64,000 nucleotides of DNA from CAVXTF01 sp963701375 (GTDB lineage: Bacteria > Actinomycetota > Acidimicrobiia > Acidimicrobiales > CAVXTF01), in NCBI GenBank assembly GCA_963701375.1, contig CAVOZT010000001.1, positions 744,001 through 808,000 of the forward strand, written 5' to 3'. The notes under the pieces are model-generated. The model was not told the origin of the DNA and did not search any database. It saw only the letters and a program-made list of their open reading frames with translations. This document shows, piece after piece, positions 44,824 through 53,195 of the stretch (within the stretch, counting starts at the first letter, position 1; each line of letters begins with the position of its first letter). A program made the position numbers and the translations under genes.

Positions 44824-45930
44824 GTTCGCCGGGGAAGCGTCCTCCTCGTCGCCGAGCAATTGAGGCGCCGGGTACCCGGAGGTGCCGGGACATACGTGAC
44901 GGGTCTTCTCACGGGACTTGCACGGATGGCCGATTCGGGCGAGTCCCTGCCGCAGGTTGCACTGCTGGCGAGCCGGGCACACGCCGACCGCAACTTGGGC
45001 GCCGACCCGATCGCAGCTTCGTATCTGCCGCTGATCGAGTCTCGGCTGCCTGGACCGATAATGACCCGGGCGTGGGACGTGGGACTGTTGCGCGCGCCCA
45101 GAGGGTTCGCGGTCGTGCACGCGGCTTCTCTTGCCGTGCCGCGGGCTGCCGATGCGAGGACGGTCGTAACGGTCCACGACCTGGCGTGGCGGCACGTGCC
45201 TTTCGCCTTTCCGAAGCACGGCCGCGAATGGCACGAGCGAGCATTCCGCCGCGCGCTCGGTTCGGCATGCGACTTCGTCGTACCCTCCGAGCCTGTTGCT
45301 CTTGAAGTTCGCGATGCCGGCGTAGACGTTCGGCGGATCACGGTGATCGAACCTGGCGTGGACCACCTCCCCGATCCCGACATCCCCGCCGCAACACGGA
45401 TTCTCGAGGAGCTGGGGGTCCGTGAGCGGTTCATCTTGTCAGTGGGGACTCGAGAGCCCCGGAAGAACCTGGACATGCTGATTGCGGCGTACTCGGATGT
45501 TCGGGACTCTCTTCCCGGGCGATGGCCGCTCGTGGTGGTCGGCCCCGAGGGCTGGGGCACGGACGTCAAAACGCGCGATGGAGTGAAACTCGCCGGACGG
45601 GTAAGTACGGGAGTTCTTTCCGCTCTCTACAAGAACGCCGAGCTCTTGGCCTACGTGCCACTGGTCGAGGGCTTCGGGCTCCCGCCGCTCGAAGCCATGC
45701 TGGCGGGGACGCCCGTGGTCGCGAGCGCTGTGCCTTCCGTGGGCGGTGCGGCGTTCGTCGTGGACCCGCACAACCGCGAGGACATCGCGAACGGATTGCT
45801 TAGCGTCTCGACCGACACCGCTCTTCGAGACAGGCTCGTACGCGACGGGATGGCCCGGGCTTCCCAACTCACGTGGAAGCAGTGCGCTTCGCATCACGTG
45901 GATCTATGGCGAGCGGTCTCAGGGAGCTGA
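44803..45930 (+). CDS. GT4 glycosyltransferase (second of three)
   Basis: A 375-residue GT-B enzyme like its neighbours: RRRVPGGAGTYVTGLLTGLA at the N-terminus, VVTVHDLAWRHVPFAFP, PSEPVALEVRDAGVD, then LSVGTREPRKNLDMLIAAY and VPLVEGFGLPPLEAMLAGTPVVASAVPSVGG for donor binding. Two starts are possible: ATG 44803, created by the C-to-T change in the fifth repeat copy, or GTG 44815, which keeps the GTGA overlap seen in every copy and is probably the ancestral start (protein beginning VTKVRRGS). It likely acts in the same glycan as the flanking GT4 enzymes. Confidence 0.87.
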   Translation: MEPKVTKVRRGSVLLVAEQLRRRVPGGAGTYVTGLLTGLARMADSGESLPQVALLASRAHADRNLGADPIAASYLPLIESRLPGPIMTRAWDVGLLRAPRGFAVVHAASLAVPRAADARTVVTVHDLAWRHVPFAFPKHGREWHERAFRRALGSACDFVVPSEPVALEVRDAGVDVRRITVIEPGVDHLPDPDIPAATRILEELGVRERFILSVGTREPRKNLDMLIAAYSDVRDSLPGRWPLVVVGPEGWGTDVKTRDGVKLAGRVSTGVLSALYKNAELLAYVPLVEGFGLPPLEAMLAGTPVVASAVPSVGGAAFVVDPHNREDIANGLLSVSTDTALRDRLVRDGMARASQLTWKQCASHHVDLWRAVSGS

Positions 45931-45933
45931 GAA

Positions 45934-47107
45934 TTGACTGAGCCGACCGAACGTCTGCAGCTCTCGTTCGACGCGACAGCAGTCCCTCCTCGACCTGTCG
46001 GTGCCGGGCGCTACACGATCGACTTGGCGCGCGCTCTCGGCTCGCTCGGTGGCGTTGACGCCAGCATCTGGTGCAGGTCCGGCGACGCACCCCGCATCGA
46101 CGCGGCAACCGGTGGTAGATCTCGACTGCTCGCAAGGGCTCCACGTCCACGCGTGGCGCGGCTTGTCTGGGAGCAGGCAATGTTGCCGGGCTTGGTCGAC
46201 AGGCTCGGCGTCGACGTCCACCACTCGCCGCACTACACGATGCCCGAGCGCTGCAGGACTCCTGTTGTCGTGACGGTCCATGACCTGACATTCGTCGATC
46301 ATCCCGAGTGGCACGAGCGGAGCAAGGTCCTTGTTTTCAGACGAGCAATTCGTGTCGCGGCACGTCGCGCCGAGGTGCTCGTATGCGTAAGTGCCACGAC
46401 GGCCGAACGGCTTGCCGAGCGAATGGATCCCCGCGGTTCAGTCGTCGTCGTCCCCCACGGTGTCGACCGCGTCCGCTTCAGGCCGCCGACCGCCGCCGAC
46501 GATGATGTCGACGAGGCGGTGTTGCGGCGAACAGGCGCGCGCCGTCCCTACGTCCTGTTCGTCGGGACGCAGGAGCCGCGGAAGGCGATCCCCGAACTGG
46601 TCGAAGCGTTCGATCGCGTCGCCTCGTCGCACAGCGAGCTCTCGCTCGTGCTTGCCGGCGGTCGAGGTTGGGGGGCTGCGGCCGTCGACGCGGCGGTGAC
46701 GGCCGCGAAGCACCGCGACCGCATCCTCAGGACCGGATACGTAGACGACGACTCGGTCGCCGTCCTGATGCGAAGGGCCGAGGTCGTCGCCTACCCGGCG
46801 TTCGAGGAAGGTTTCGGACTTCCAGCGTTGGAGGCGCTCGCGTGCCGCGACACCTCTGGTCACGACCTCTGGGTCCGCGATGGCCGATGTCTCGGGCGAC
46901 TCGGCGCTGCTCGTCGAAGCCGGTGACGCGAGCGCCCTGGCCGACGCGATAGACGAGGCGGTCCGAGGTGGGCCCGGGGTCGGATCCCGAATCGCGGCCG
47001 GGCTTCGAGTGGCTGAGTCACACACCTGGGAGGCGTCTGCCCGCGGGCACCTCGACGCTTACAGGTTGGCGGTGGAACGGGCACGATCGGGGCCTTCGAT
47101 CGGCTGA
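45934..47107 (+). CDS. GT4 glycosyltransferase (third of three, frameshifted)
   Basis: A 390-residue GT-B enzyme once one extra C near 46843 is removed. The first frame has SFDATAVPPRPVGAGRYTIDLARAL, VDVHHSPHYTMPERCRTPVVVTVHDLTFVDHPE, VVPHGVDRVRF, FVGTQEPRKAIPELVEAF and AYPAFEEGFGLPALEALAC. The second continues the donor-binding loop as ATPLVTTSGSAMADVSGDSALLVEAGD and ends with HTWEASARGHLDAYRLAVERA. The join falls exactly in the conserved loop after EALACG, so the correction is well supported. The start is TTG 45934, 3 bp after the upstream gene. Confidence 0.86.
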
Positions 47108-47122
47108 AGGTAAGGTGCGCCT

Positions 47123-48025
47123 GTGCGGGCCTTCGTGACCGGGGCGGGAGGGTTCGTAGGCTCCTGGCTCGTCGCTCATCTTCGCGATCAAGGCGACCAT
47201 GTGGTGGCGACGGACAACGAGGTCGACGTCACCGACTTGGTTGCGCTACGCGAAGCGCTCGTCGCGTCCGAACCCGATGCGATTTACCACCTGGCCGCCC
47301 TCACCCACGTCGGAAGGTCCTACGAGGATCCTTCTGCGGTCTTGAGGGTCAACGCGCTGGGGACATTGTCGGTGCTCGAGGCGGCACGCGCTTGTGGGCG
47401 TACGCCGAGAGTTCTCGTCATCAGCTCTGCCGAGGTCTACGGAGCGGTCGACGAGGACGAGCTGCCTCTCACCGAGGAATCGCCCCTTGCGCCGATGAGC
47501 CCTTATGCGGCGAGCAAGATCGCAGCCGAGTACCTGGCCGTGCAGGCCCATCTCGCTTACGGGCTCGAGACGTTGCGAGTCCGGCCTTTCAATCACGTCG
47601 GACCCGGGCAATCGACGAACTTCGCCGTGCCTGCCCTTGCGGCGCGCGTCGTCGACGCCACCAGAAAAGGTGCCACCGGTATCCCGGTCGGCAATCTCGG
47701 CGCCAAGAGAGACCTGACCGACGTCCGTGACGTGGTTCGTGCCTACCGGATGCTTGTCTGCGACGGCACGCCCGGCGCTGTTTACAACGTCTGCTCCGGC
47801 CGCGCTATTGGGATCGACGAAGTCGCCCACCGGCTGCTCGAACTGGCCGGGACAGACCTGGAGCTGCGTCCCGACCCGAAACTCGTCAGGCCGGTAGACG
47901 TGCCGGTGCTCCTCGGTGATCCCAGCAAGCTCGAGAAGGAGACCGGTTGGCGTCCTGAGATAGATCTGAGTCAGACGCTCGAAGACGTCCTACGAGAGGC
48001 CGACCGTCGAGCGTCTGACGTCTGA
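47123..48025 (+). CDS. GDP-mannose dehydratase/reductase-like epimerase
   Basis: A 300-residue extended SDR: VTGAGGFVGSWLVAHL, the short segment EVDVTDLVALREAL, YHLAALTHVGRSYEDP, ISSAEVYGAVDEDELPLTEESPLAPMSPYAASKIAAEYL (Tyr and Lys) and VRPFNHVGPGQ. The early VDVTD and the GPGQ loop resemble GDP-4-keto-6-deoxymannose reductase (Rmd) and GDP-mannose 4,6-dehydratase. A role in making GDP-rhamnose or a related deoxyhexose for the adjacent GT4 enzymes is plausible. The start is GTG 47123. It is convergent with a small coiled-coil protein gene. Confidence 0.85.
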   Translation: MRAFVTGAGGFVGSWLVAHLRDQGDHVVATDNEVDVTDLVALREALVASEPDAIYHLAALTHVGRSYEDPSAVLRVNALGTLSVLEAARACGRTPRVLVISSAEVYGAVDEDELPLTEESPLAPMSPYAASKIAAEYLAVQAHLAYGLETLRVRPFNHVGPGQSTNFAVPALAARVVDATRKGATGIPVGNLGAKRDLTDVRDVVRAYRMLVCDGTPGAVYNVCSGRAIGIDEVAHRLLELAGTDLELRPDPKLVRPVDVPVLLGDPSKLEKETGWRPEIDLSQTLEDVLREADRRASDV

Positions 48026-48030
48026 CAGCT

Positions 48031-48393
48031 TCAGGCTGCGGCGAGGAAGTGCCGGATCTGCTGGCGCACGTCACGTGCCTGGGTCCGGGCCTGCCGAACC
48101 AGGTCCCGTGCCGGCTCAGGCAGTCGTTCCTCGATCGGAACGATCGAAGCCTCGAGGCTGTCGAGCACCTGCTCGACTCGACCATCGATGTCCTTGAAAC
48201 GGCGACCGATCTCCCCGCGTACCTCGCTCAGGCGCTCTTCGATCTCGCCGCGAGGCCCTTCGAGCGCCTTCATCAGCTCGTTGCGACGAACCTGTGCGCG
48301 CTGGACGGCGAGTACGCCAAGACCAACGGCCACGTAGGCCGCGTCACGGACCGCTCCGACCACATCGTCAGTCACACCCTTGATCTCGCTCAT
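48031..48393 (-). CDS. Small coiled-coil protein
   Basis: A 120-residue protein not assigned to a family. A short hydrophobic stretch near the N-terminus (AAYVAVGLGVLAVQRAQ) is followed by a long charged helix with heptad character (RRNELMKALEGPRGEIEERLSEVRGEIGRRFKDIDGRVEQVLDSLEAS). This resembles the general build of actinobacterial surface or granule-associated helical proteins, but no specific function can be given. GGAGG lies 7 nt before ATG 48393, and a clear promoter lies upstream, so it is probably transcribed on its own. Confidence 0.75.
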   Translation of the reverse strand: MSEIKGVTDDVVGAVRDAAYVAVGLGVLAVQRAQVRRNELMKALEGPRGEIEERLSEVRGEIGRRFKDIDGRVEQVLDSLEASIVPIEERLPEPARDLVRQARTQARDVRQQIRHFLAAA

Positions 48394-48438
48394 TTCCCAT
48401 CCTCCTGTGCTCTCGACGTGAGAGCTCGCTTGCTAGCT

Positions 48439-48467
48439 AGTGTAGCCGTAAGTGCAAACTTTTGCAA
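48439..48467 (-). promoter_or_regulatory. Promoter with palindromic spacer for coiled-coil gene
   Basis: On the minus strand TTGCAA (48467-48462) and TACACT (48444-48439) are separated by 17 bp, a standard sigma-70-type arrangement. An inverted repeat, TGCAAA-CT-TTTGCA (48453-48466), spans the -35 and spacer and could be a repressor operator. Transcription would start near 48432, about 40 nt before the ATG. Inferred from sequence only. Confidence 0.5.
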
Positions 48468-48469
48468 GC

Positions 48470-48742
48470 GCCACCCCGCTCAGAGGCTGAACCTGACGAC
48501 TTGCGGCGTATATTTTCCGGATAAGTCCCTTTGGGCGCTCGCGCGCCCCCCACGCAGGCGTGAAACATGGTGCGGGGTCGCCTGGCGACGTCGGGTTTTT
48601 ACTTGGTGCATTCAGCCCGTGGATAAGTCGGACGTGGGGACCTCGGGCACCACACAGTGTTGCTTCGAGCACGAACTTCAGATTCCTCATGATGAGGTCC
48701 TCCCAGGCGACTCCTTTGACCATCTAGGGAGAGGAGGAGGTT
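48470..48742 (+). ncRNA. IS110 left-end noncoding region, possible bridge RNA
   Basis: About 270 bp with no convincing gene precede the IS110-family transposase. In IS110-group elements the left-end noncoding region encodes a structured bridge RNA that pairs with donor and target DNA. The stretch contains a CACGC/GCGTG hairpin near 48551-48562 and ends with the purine-rich GGAGGAGG ribosome-binding site (48733-48740). The exact RNA ends and loops cannot be set by eye. A 97-codon minus-strand frame here has no protein-like features. Confidence 0.35.
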
Positions 48743-49977
48743 ATGGACGTCGTAGTGGAGTGCTGCTGTGGCCTAGACGTCCACAAGGACATCGTCGTGG
48801 CTTGCGTTCGCACGCCTGGACCTGGGAAACAACGCGAACAGGTGACCAGGAGCTTCGGCGCCACCACGATCGAGTTGCTCGGGCTAAGAGACTGGCTCGT
48901 TGCCCTCGGGGTGACTCTCGTCGGGATGGAGTCAACCGGCGTGTATTGGAAGCCGGTGTACTACGTCTTGGAAGACGACATGGAGTGCTGGGTGCTGAAC
49001 GCAAGGCACCTGAGAAACGTCCCTGGCCGCAAGACCGACGTCGCCGATGCCGAGTGGATCTGCCAGCTCATCGAGCACGGACTGGTGAGGCCATCGTTCG
49101 TGCCACCCAAGGAGATTCGAGAGCTCAGGAATCTCACCCGCTATCGCAGGGCCCAGATCGAGGAGCGATCGAGAGAAGCCCAGCGCTTGGACAAGGTCCT
49201 CCAAGACGCAGGCATCAAGCTCTCCTCGGTGGCGAGCCAGGTGCTCGGGGCCTCGGGAAGGGCAATGCTAGAAGCCCTTATCTCTGGCACCCGTGACCCA
49301 GAAGTGCTCGCCGATCTCGCGAAGCGTCGCATGCGTCAGAAGATCCCAGCGCTCAAAGAGGCACTCCAAGGCAGGTTCGGTCCTCACCACGCCTTGTTGG
49401 TCGGCCAGATCCTCGCCAAGATCGACTTCCTAGACGAGGCAATCGCCAACCTCTCTGCCGAGATCGATGAGGTCATCTCCCCTTTCGTCGAGAAGGTGGA
49501 TCTACTCAGAACGATCCCAGGCGTTGAAAGGCGCACCGCAGAAGAGCTGATCGCCGAGATCGGGGTGGACATGGCCCGCTTCGGTTCAGCAGAACGGCTG
49601 GCCTCATGGGCCGGCATGTGCCCCGGACACCACGAGTCGGCTGGCAAGCAGCGCTCCGGAAAGGCGAGACCTGGACCGAAGTGCTCCAGCGATCCCTCAC
49701 AGAGGCCGCCAAGGCAGCCAGCCGCACCAAAGGCACCTACCTTGAAGCCCAGTACGCACGCTTGCGCGGACGGAGAGGACCAGCACGAGCGACGAAGGCC
49801 GTCGGACACTCAATCCTGGTCGCTTGCTTCCACATCATGAGCAACCAGGTGCCCTACCAAGACCTCGGACCCGATTGGTTCGGCCGCCTGCGTCCTCAGC
49901 AGCACGCCCGGCGCCTGGTCCACCAACTCGAAGCCCTCGGGTACTCCGTCACGATCAGCTCGGGGGACGCTGCCTGA
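48743..49977 (+). CDS. IS110 transposase (frameshifted)
   Basis: A DEDD transposase/recombinase of about 411 residues if one missing G near 49683 is restored (SGKARPGPK-W-LQRSLTEAA). The N-terminal RuvC-like domain shows the acids in GLDVHKD, GMESTGVYW and KTDVADAEW; a coiled-coil middle follows; the C-terminal Transposase_20 domain has LLRTIPGVERRTAEELIAEIG, FGSAERLASWAGMCPG, and the conserved Ser in ASRTKGTYL. ATG 48743 follows GGAGGAGG. With the break, the Ser-containing part is out of frame, so the copy would be inactive unless the base loss is a sequencing error. Confidence 0.92.
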
Positions 49978-49983
49978 CTCATT

Positions 49984-50042
49984 CGTCGCTCGCTCTAGCG
50001 ACGCGTATCGGAATGTTTCACTTCAGTACACGCGCGCGTGTA
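49984..50042. promoter_or_regulatory. Hairpin and 16-bp palindrome downstream of the transposase
   Basis: CGTCGCT/AGCGACG (49984-49990 and 49997-50003) forms a 7-bp stem with a 6-nt loop just after the transposase stop; it may be part of the right end or a weak terminator. TACACGCGCGCGTGTA at 50027-50042 is a perfect 16-bp palindrome, followed by AT-rich DNA (to about 50057) that could hold the promoter of the downstream GT2 gene. The rest of 49978-50128 shows nothing else I can name. Confidence 0.45.
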
Positions 50043-50128
50043 TTTATTTGGAATTTATGGCCCCGGCGTTCACTGACCTCTGAGCCGGAGGAGAAGAACA
50101 GAGAAGACCAGGGGTCCAAGGTGGCGCG

Positions 50129-51067
50129 TTGGATAGCCTCCATACCCTCATGGAGACCCTGGCTCCACCGGTGGTCGTCGTCGTTGTGACGCACGATCCC
50201 GGCCCCTGGTTCGAGACCGCTCTCGAGGCCATCTCCAGCCAGGACTACCCCGAGATGTCGGTGCTCGTCCTAGACGCGGCGAGCTCTGAGGACCCGACCG
50301 CAAGGGTGGCGGCGGCCCTTCCCGACGCGTTCGTGCGAAGGCTCGACACGAACGCCGGATTCGGTACCACGGCGAACCTCGCGGTCTCGATGGTCGAGGG
50401 GGCCGACTTCCTGGTCTTCTCACATGACGACGTTGCACCGGAGCCGGATGCGCTCAGACACATGGTCGAAGAGGCTTACCGGTCTAACGCCGGTGTTGTG
50501 GGACCGAAGCTCGTCGAATGGGACCATCCCGATCGGCTGCTGCACGTGGGCGTCGAGGTCGACAAGAGCGGCGCGGTGGTCGACCGTGTGGAGCGCGGCG
50601 AAGTGGACCAGGCCCAGCACGACGCGGTCCGAGACGTCTTCTCCATACCGGGAGGATTCACCCTCGTACGCAGCGATCTTTTCGTGGAGCTCGGAGGATT
50701 CGACCCGCACCTGGTGGTGATGGGGGAGGACCTCGACCTGTGCTGGCGTGCCCAGATCGCGGGAGCAAGGGTGATCGTCGCGCCCGACGCCCGCGTGAGG
50801 CACCTCGAGCTGCTCGCTTCGGGAGAAAGGCCCGTTCCCGATGAAGCCGTGACGGTAAGCCTTCAAGAGCTGCAGAGGAGGGGAGAGCTCCACGCGGTGC
50901 TTAAGGGTTACGGACCGGCGCACCGGGTCCGGGTCATCCCGCAGGTCGCCTTGCTCGCAGCGGCCGAGATCCTCGTCTTTTTGGTTTCGGGCCGCAGGTC
51001 GCGGCGCTCGAGCGGTCGCCCGCGCCTGGAAGTGGAACTTCGGACTGCGCAAGGCGATTCGCCGTGA
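50129..51067 (+). CDS. GT2 glycosyltransferase
   Basis: A 312-residue GT2 enzyme: VVVVVVTHDPGPWFETALEAISSQDYPEMSVLVLDAAS at the N-terminus, NAGFGTTANLAVSMVEGADFLVFSHDDVAPEPDAL with the DD metal motif, VGPKLVEWDHPDRLLHVG, and IPGGFTLVRSDLFVELGGFDPHLVVMGEDLDLCWRAQIAG for the acceptor site. The C-terminus ends with a hydrophobic helix (VALLAAAEILVFLVSG). The start is TTG 50129 or ATG 50150. It is followed 28 bp later by a large membrane protein; in other actinobacteria these two parts may be one chain, so the gap could hide a frame error. Confidence 0.85.
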   Translation: MDSLHTLMETLAPPVVVVVVTHDPGPWFETALEAISSQDYPEMSVLVLDAASSEDPTARVAAALPDAFVRRLDTNAGFGTTANLAVSMVEGADFLVFSHDDVAPEPDALRHMVEEAYRSNAGVVGPKLVEWDHPDRLLHVGVEVDKSGAVVDRVERGEVDQAQHDAVRDVFSIPGGFTLVRSDLFVELGGFDPHLVVMGEDLDLCWRAQIAGARVIVAPDARVRHLELLASGERPVPDEAVTVSLQELQRRGELHAVLKGYGPAHRVRVIPQVALLAAAEILVFLVSGRRSRRSSGRPRLEVELRTAQGDSP

Positions 51068-51095
51068 GCGGGTAGAGGTCAAGGCCCACCGACGT

Positions 51096-53195
51096 GTGAG
51101 CGACTCCGAAGTTCGCCGACTCCAGATGAGCGGCAGCGACCGCGTCCGCAGGTATCTGAGGCGCGGATTGACGCAGGGGCTGGTCGCCGCGCACATCGGA
51201 CCGGACGAGTCTGTCGCCGAATCGGGCCGCCGTCCGGTCCTGCGGCGTCCGTCGTCGCGGATGATGGCGTGGATCGCGATCTTCCTCGTAGTTGCGTTCG
51301 GCTCACGATCGCTCTTGAGCGGCGGCCTGCCAACCGTCGGCCAGATGCTTCGAATCCCGGCCCCCGGCTCGTTGATGGCGCAGTTCGCCGACGGGCACCA
51401 AGCGTTCGGGGCGCACACCGCGATGGCGTCTACGCCCGCGACCCTTCTTCTCGGGATCGCGGGATACGTGCTTTTCGGTTCGGTGGGCCTGCTTCAGACC
51501 ATCCTCGTCCTCGGGTGCCTGCCCCTCGGCGCCATCGGTGTCGCCCGCCTTTCCCGGAGCTTCGGCAGTCAGTGGGCTTCTGTGGTCGGCGCGGCGTGTT
51601 ATCTCGCGTTCCCATTGCCCTACGACGACATCGCAACCGGCCGTCTTGACGCTCTCTTCGCATACGCAGCGGTGCCTTGGCTCATGCTCGGTCTTGCTCG
51701 ATCTTCTGAGATGAAGCCGTTCGAACCTTCCGGCGAAGCTGGAACCCGAGATACTGCAGGGCCGCTCAGTCTCATGAGCACGCGTAGCCGTCGGGTGAGG
51801 CGTGCACTTCTGCTGGGGGCGGGCCTTGCGGTCCTGCTTGCCTTCGACCCTGCCGGCGCTCTCGTCTTTGCGGTACTCGGTGTCGGGGTCGCTCTCGGAG
51901 TACTCGTGACGGCAGGTCCCGGTGCCGTCAGCGCCGCATGCCGGGTCGCAGCCGCGACGCTCGGCGCACTCGCCGTGTCGATCCTGCTCCTCGCACCTTG
52001 GTCGATCTCTGTCCTTGCGGGCGTTTCGCCGCTCGACGTGCTCGCAGGTGCCCGGCCCGGTCCGGGTGCAACGGCCGGTTGGGGAGACCTGCTTCGCATG
52101 TCACCGGGGCCGATCGGGATGACACCGCTCGTGTTCGGACTGCTCGGCGCCGCCGCGCTCCCGCTTCTGATCGGCCGCAGCTGGCGCCTGTCCTGGTCCG
52201 GTTGCGCCTGGATCTGTGCTCTTGTTGCCTGGATCTTCGCACTGGCCGTAGAACGCGGTTGGACCGGCTCGCTTGCCGTGTTGCCTGGAGAGTTCTTACC
52301 GATCGCGGCGTGCGGTATCGCATTGAGCACAGCGCTCGGGGTTTCGGCGTTCCGGAAGGATCTGCCTGTAACGCGGTTCGGTTGGCGACAGATCGCGCTC
52401 GCAGTAGCCGCGTGTGGGGCCGTCGCGGGCGCCATCCCCGTCATCGCGGCGACAGGTGGGGGACGCTTCGATCTGCCCCCCAGCGGATTCAACCAGGCGT
52501 TGTCCTGGATGTCTTCGGGCCCACATTCCGCAAGCTCTGGCGTTCTGTGGTTGGGCGACAGCGCCGTGGTGCCCGGGAAAGCGTGGCCGTTGGCTTCCGG
52601 GCTCGGGTACGAAGTCCTCGCTGGCGGCGTGCCGGATCTCACCTCCATGTGGCAGGGCGCACCGACGGCCGGTGACGCAAGCGTCGCCTCCGACGTAGAG
52701 CTTGCGTCAGCAGGCCGGACCGTCGAGCTCGGCCACCTGATAGCGGCCAAAGGGATCCGATATGTCGTGGTCGTCGGCGCGCTCGCCCCGGACGTTCCCG
52801 GGCTGCAGCAACCCAAGCCCGACTTACCACCGGCGTCTCTTGTCGCGGCCCTCGACGCGCAACCCGACCTTCGCAGGCTCTCCACCGAGGGTGGATACGA
52901 GATCTACGTCGATCCCGAATTTGTCGCTTCGTCCGCTGCTCGGCCGGTTCGGGCGCCCCGTGCCAACGGGATCGAGATCGCAATGGAGCTCCTCGGTTGG
53001 GTCGTTGTCGCCGCACTGATCGTGGCGCTCGGAAGACGCCGGTTCACCCTCCCGGTCCGGTTCAAGCCGGCGCACGGGGGGCACGTTGCGCGTACGTCGA
53101 CCAAGGTTGGCGGTGGCCGCGTTCCTCGCGCCCCGCGGAAACGTCCTGCCGAAGCAGTCGGTGCGTCCACGGGAGCCGGAGCCGGCCATGGGTGA
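51096..53195 (+). CDS. Large multi-pass membrane protein of glycan cluster
   Basis: A 699-residue protein with about 12-13 hydrophobic helices (about residues 50-450), a roughly 150-residue extracytoplasmic domain (FDLPPSGFNQALSWMSSGPH to EGGYEIYVDPEF), and a final helix (MELLGWVVVAALIVALG) with a basic Gly/Ala-rich tail. GDSAVVPGKAWPLASGLGYEV is reminiscent of GT-C-type polyprenyl-phosphate-sugar-dependent enzymes, but I cannot identify the acceptor or the catalytic acid. Position after GT2 and before DUF5719 matches a block common in Actinobacteria. The start (GTG near 51096) is preceded by AGGTCAAGG. The end overlaps DUF5719 by 8 bp. Confidence 0.75.
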   Translation: MSDSEVRRLQMSGSDRVRRYLRRGLTQGLVAAHIGPDESVAESGRRPVLRRPSSRMMAWIAIFLVVAFGSRSLLSGGLPTVGQMLRIPAPGSLMAQFADGHQAFGAHTAMASTPATLLLGIAGYVLFGSVGLLQTILVLGCLPLGAIGVARLSRSFGSQWASVVGAACYLAFPLPYDDIATGRLDALFAYAAVPWLMLGLARSSEMKPFEPSGEAGTRDTAGPLSLMSTRSRRVRRALLLGAGLAVLLAFDPAGALVFAVLGVGVALGVLVTAGPGAVSAACRVAAATLGALAVSILLLAPWSISVLAGVSPLDVLAGARPGPGATAGWGDLLRMSPGPIGMTPLVFGLLGAAALPLLIGRSWRLSWSGCAWICALVAWIFALAVERGWTGSLAVLPGEFLPIAACGIALSTALGVSAFRKDLPVTRFGWRQIALAVAACGAVAGAIPVIAATGGGRFDLPPSGFNQALSWMSSGPHSASSGVLWLGDSAVVPGKAWPLASGLGYEVLAGGVPDLTSMWQGAPTAGDASVASDVELASAGRTVELGHLIAAKGIRYVVVVGALAPDVPGLQQPKPDLPPASLVAALDAQPDLRRLSTEGGYEIYVDPEFVASSAARPVRAPRANGIEIAMELLGWVVVAALIVALGRRRFTLPVRFKPAHGGHVARTSTKVGGGRVPRAPRKRPAEAVGASTGAGAGHG

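Larger units (their letters stand above)
48470..50010 (+). mobile_element. IS110-family insertion sequence
   Basis: One transposase gene with flanking noncoding DNA. As usual for this family no terminal inverted repeats are visible, so the ends are approximate: the left end lies between the promoter of the coiled-coil gene and the transposase, the right end probably within about 60 bp after the transposase stop, which includes a 7-bp-stem hairpin at 49984-50003. It inserted between genes of the glycan cluster without breaking either neighbour. Confidence 0.7.

Noticed and set aside
44262..45569. Minus-strand protein with repeated LGHLWLRAASVTFGSV-like units
   Set aside because: It is the antisense reading of the 26-bp repeat inside two glycosyltransferase genes and has no upstream signals.
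48433..48723. 96-codon minus-strand frame upstream of the transposase
   Set aside because: It lacks a ribosome-binding site and domain features and overlaps both the probable promoter and the IS noncoding end.
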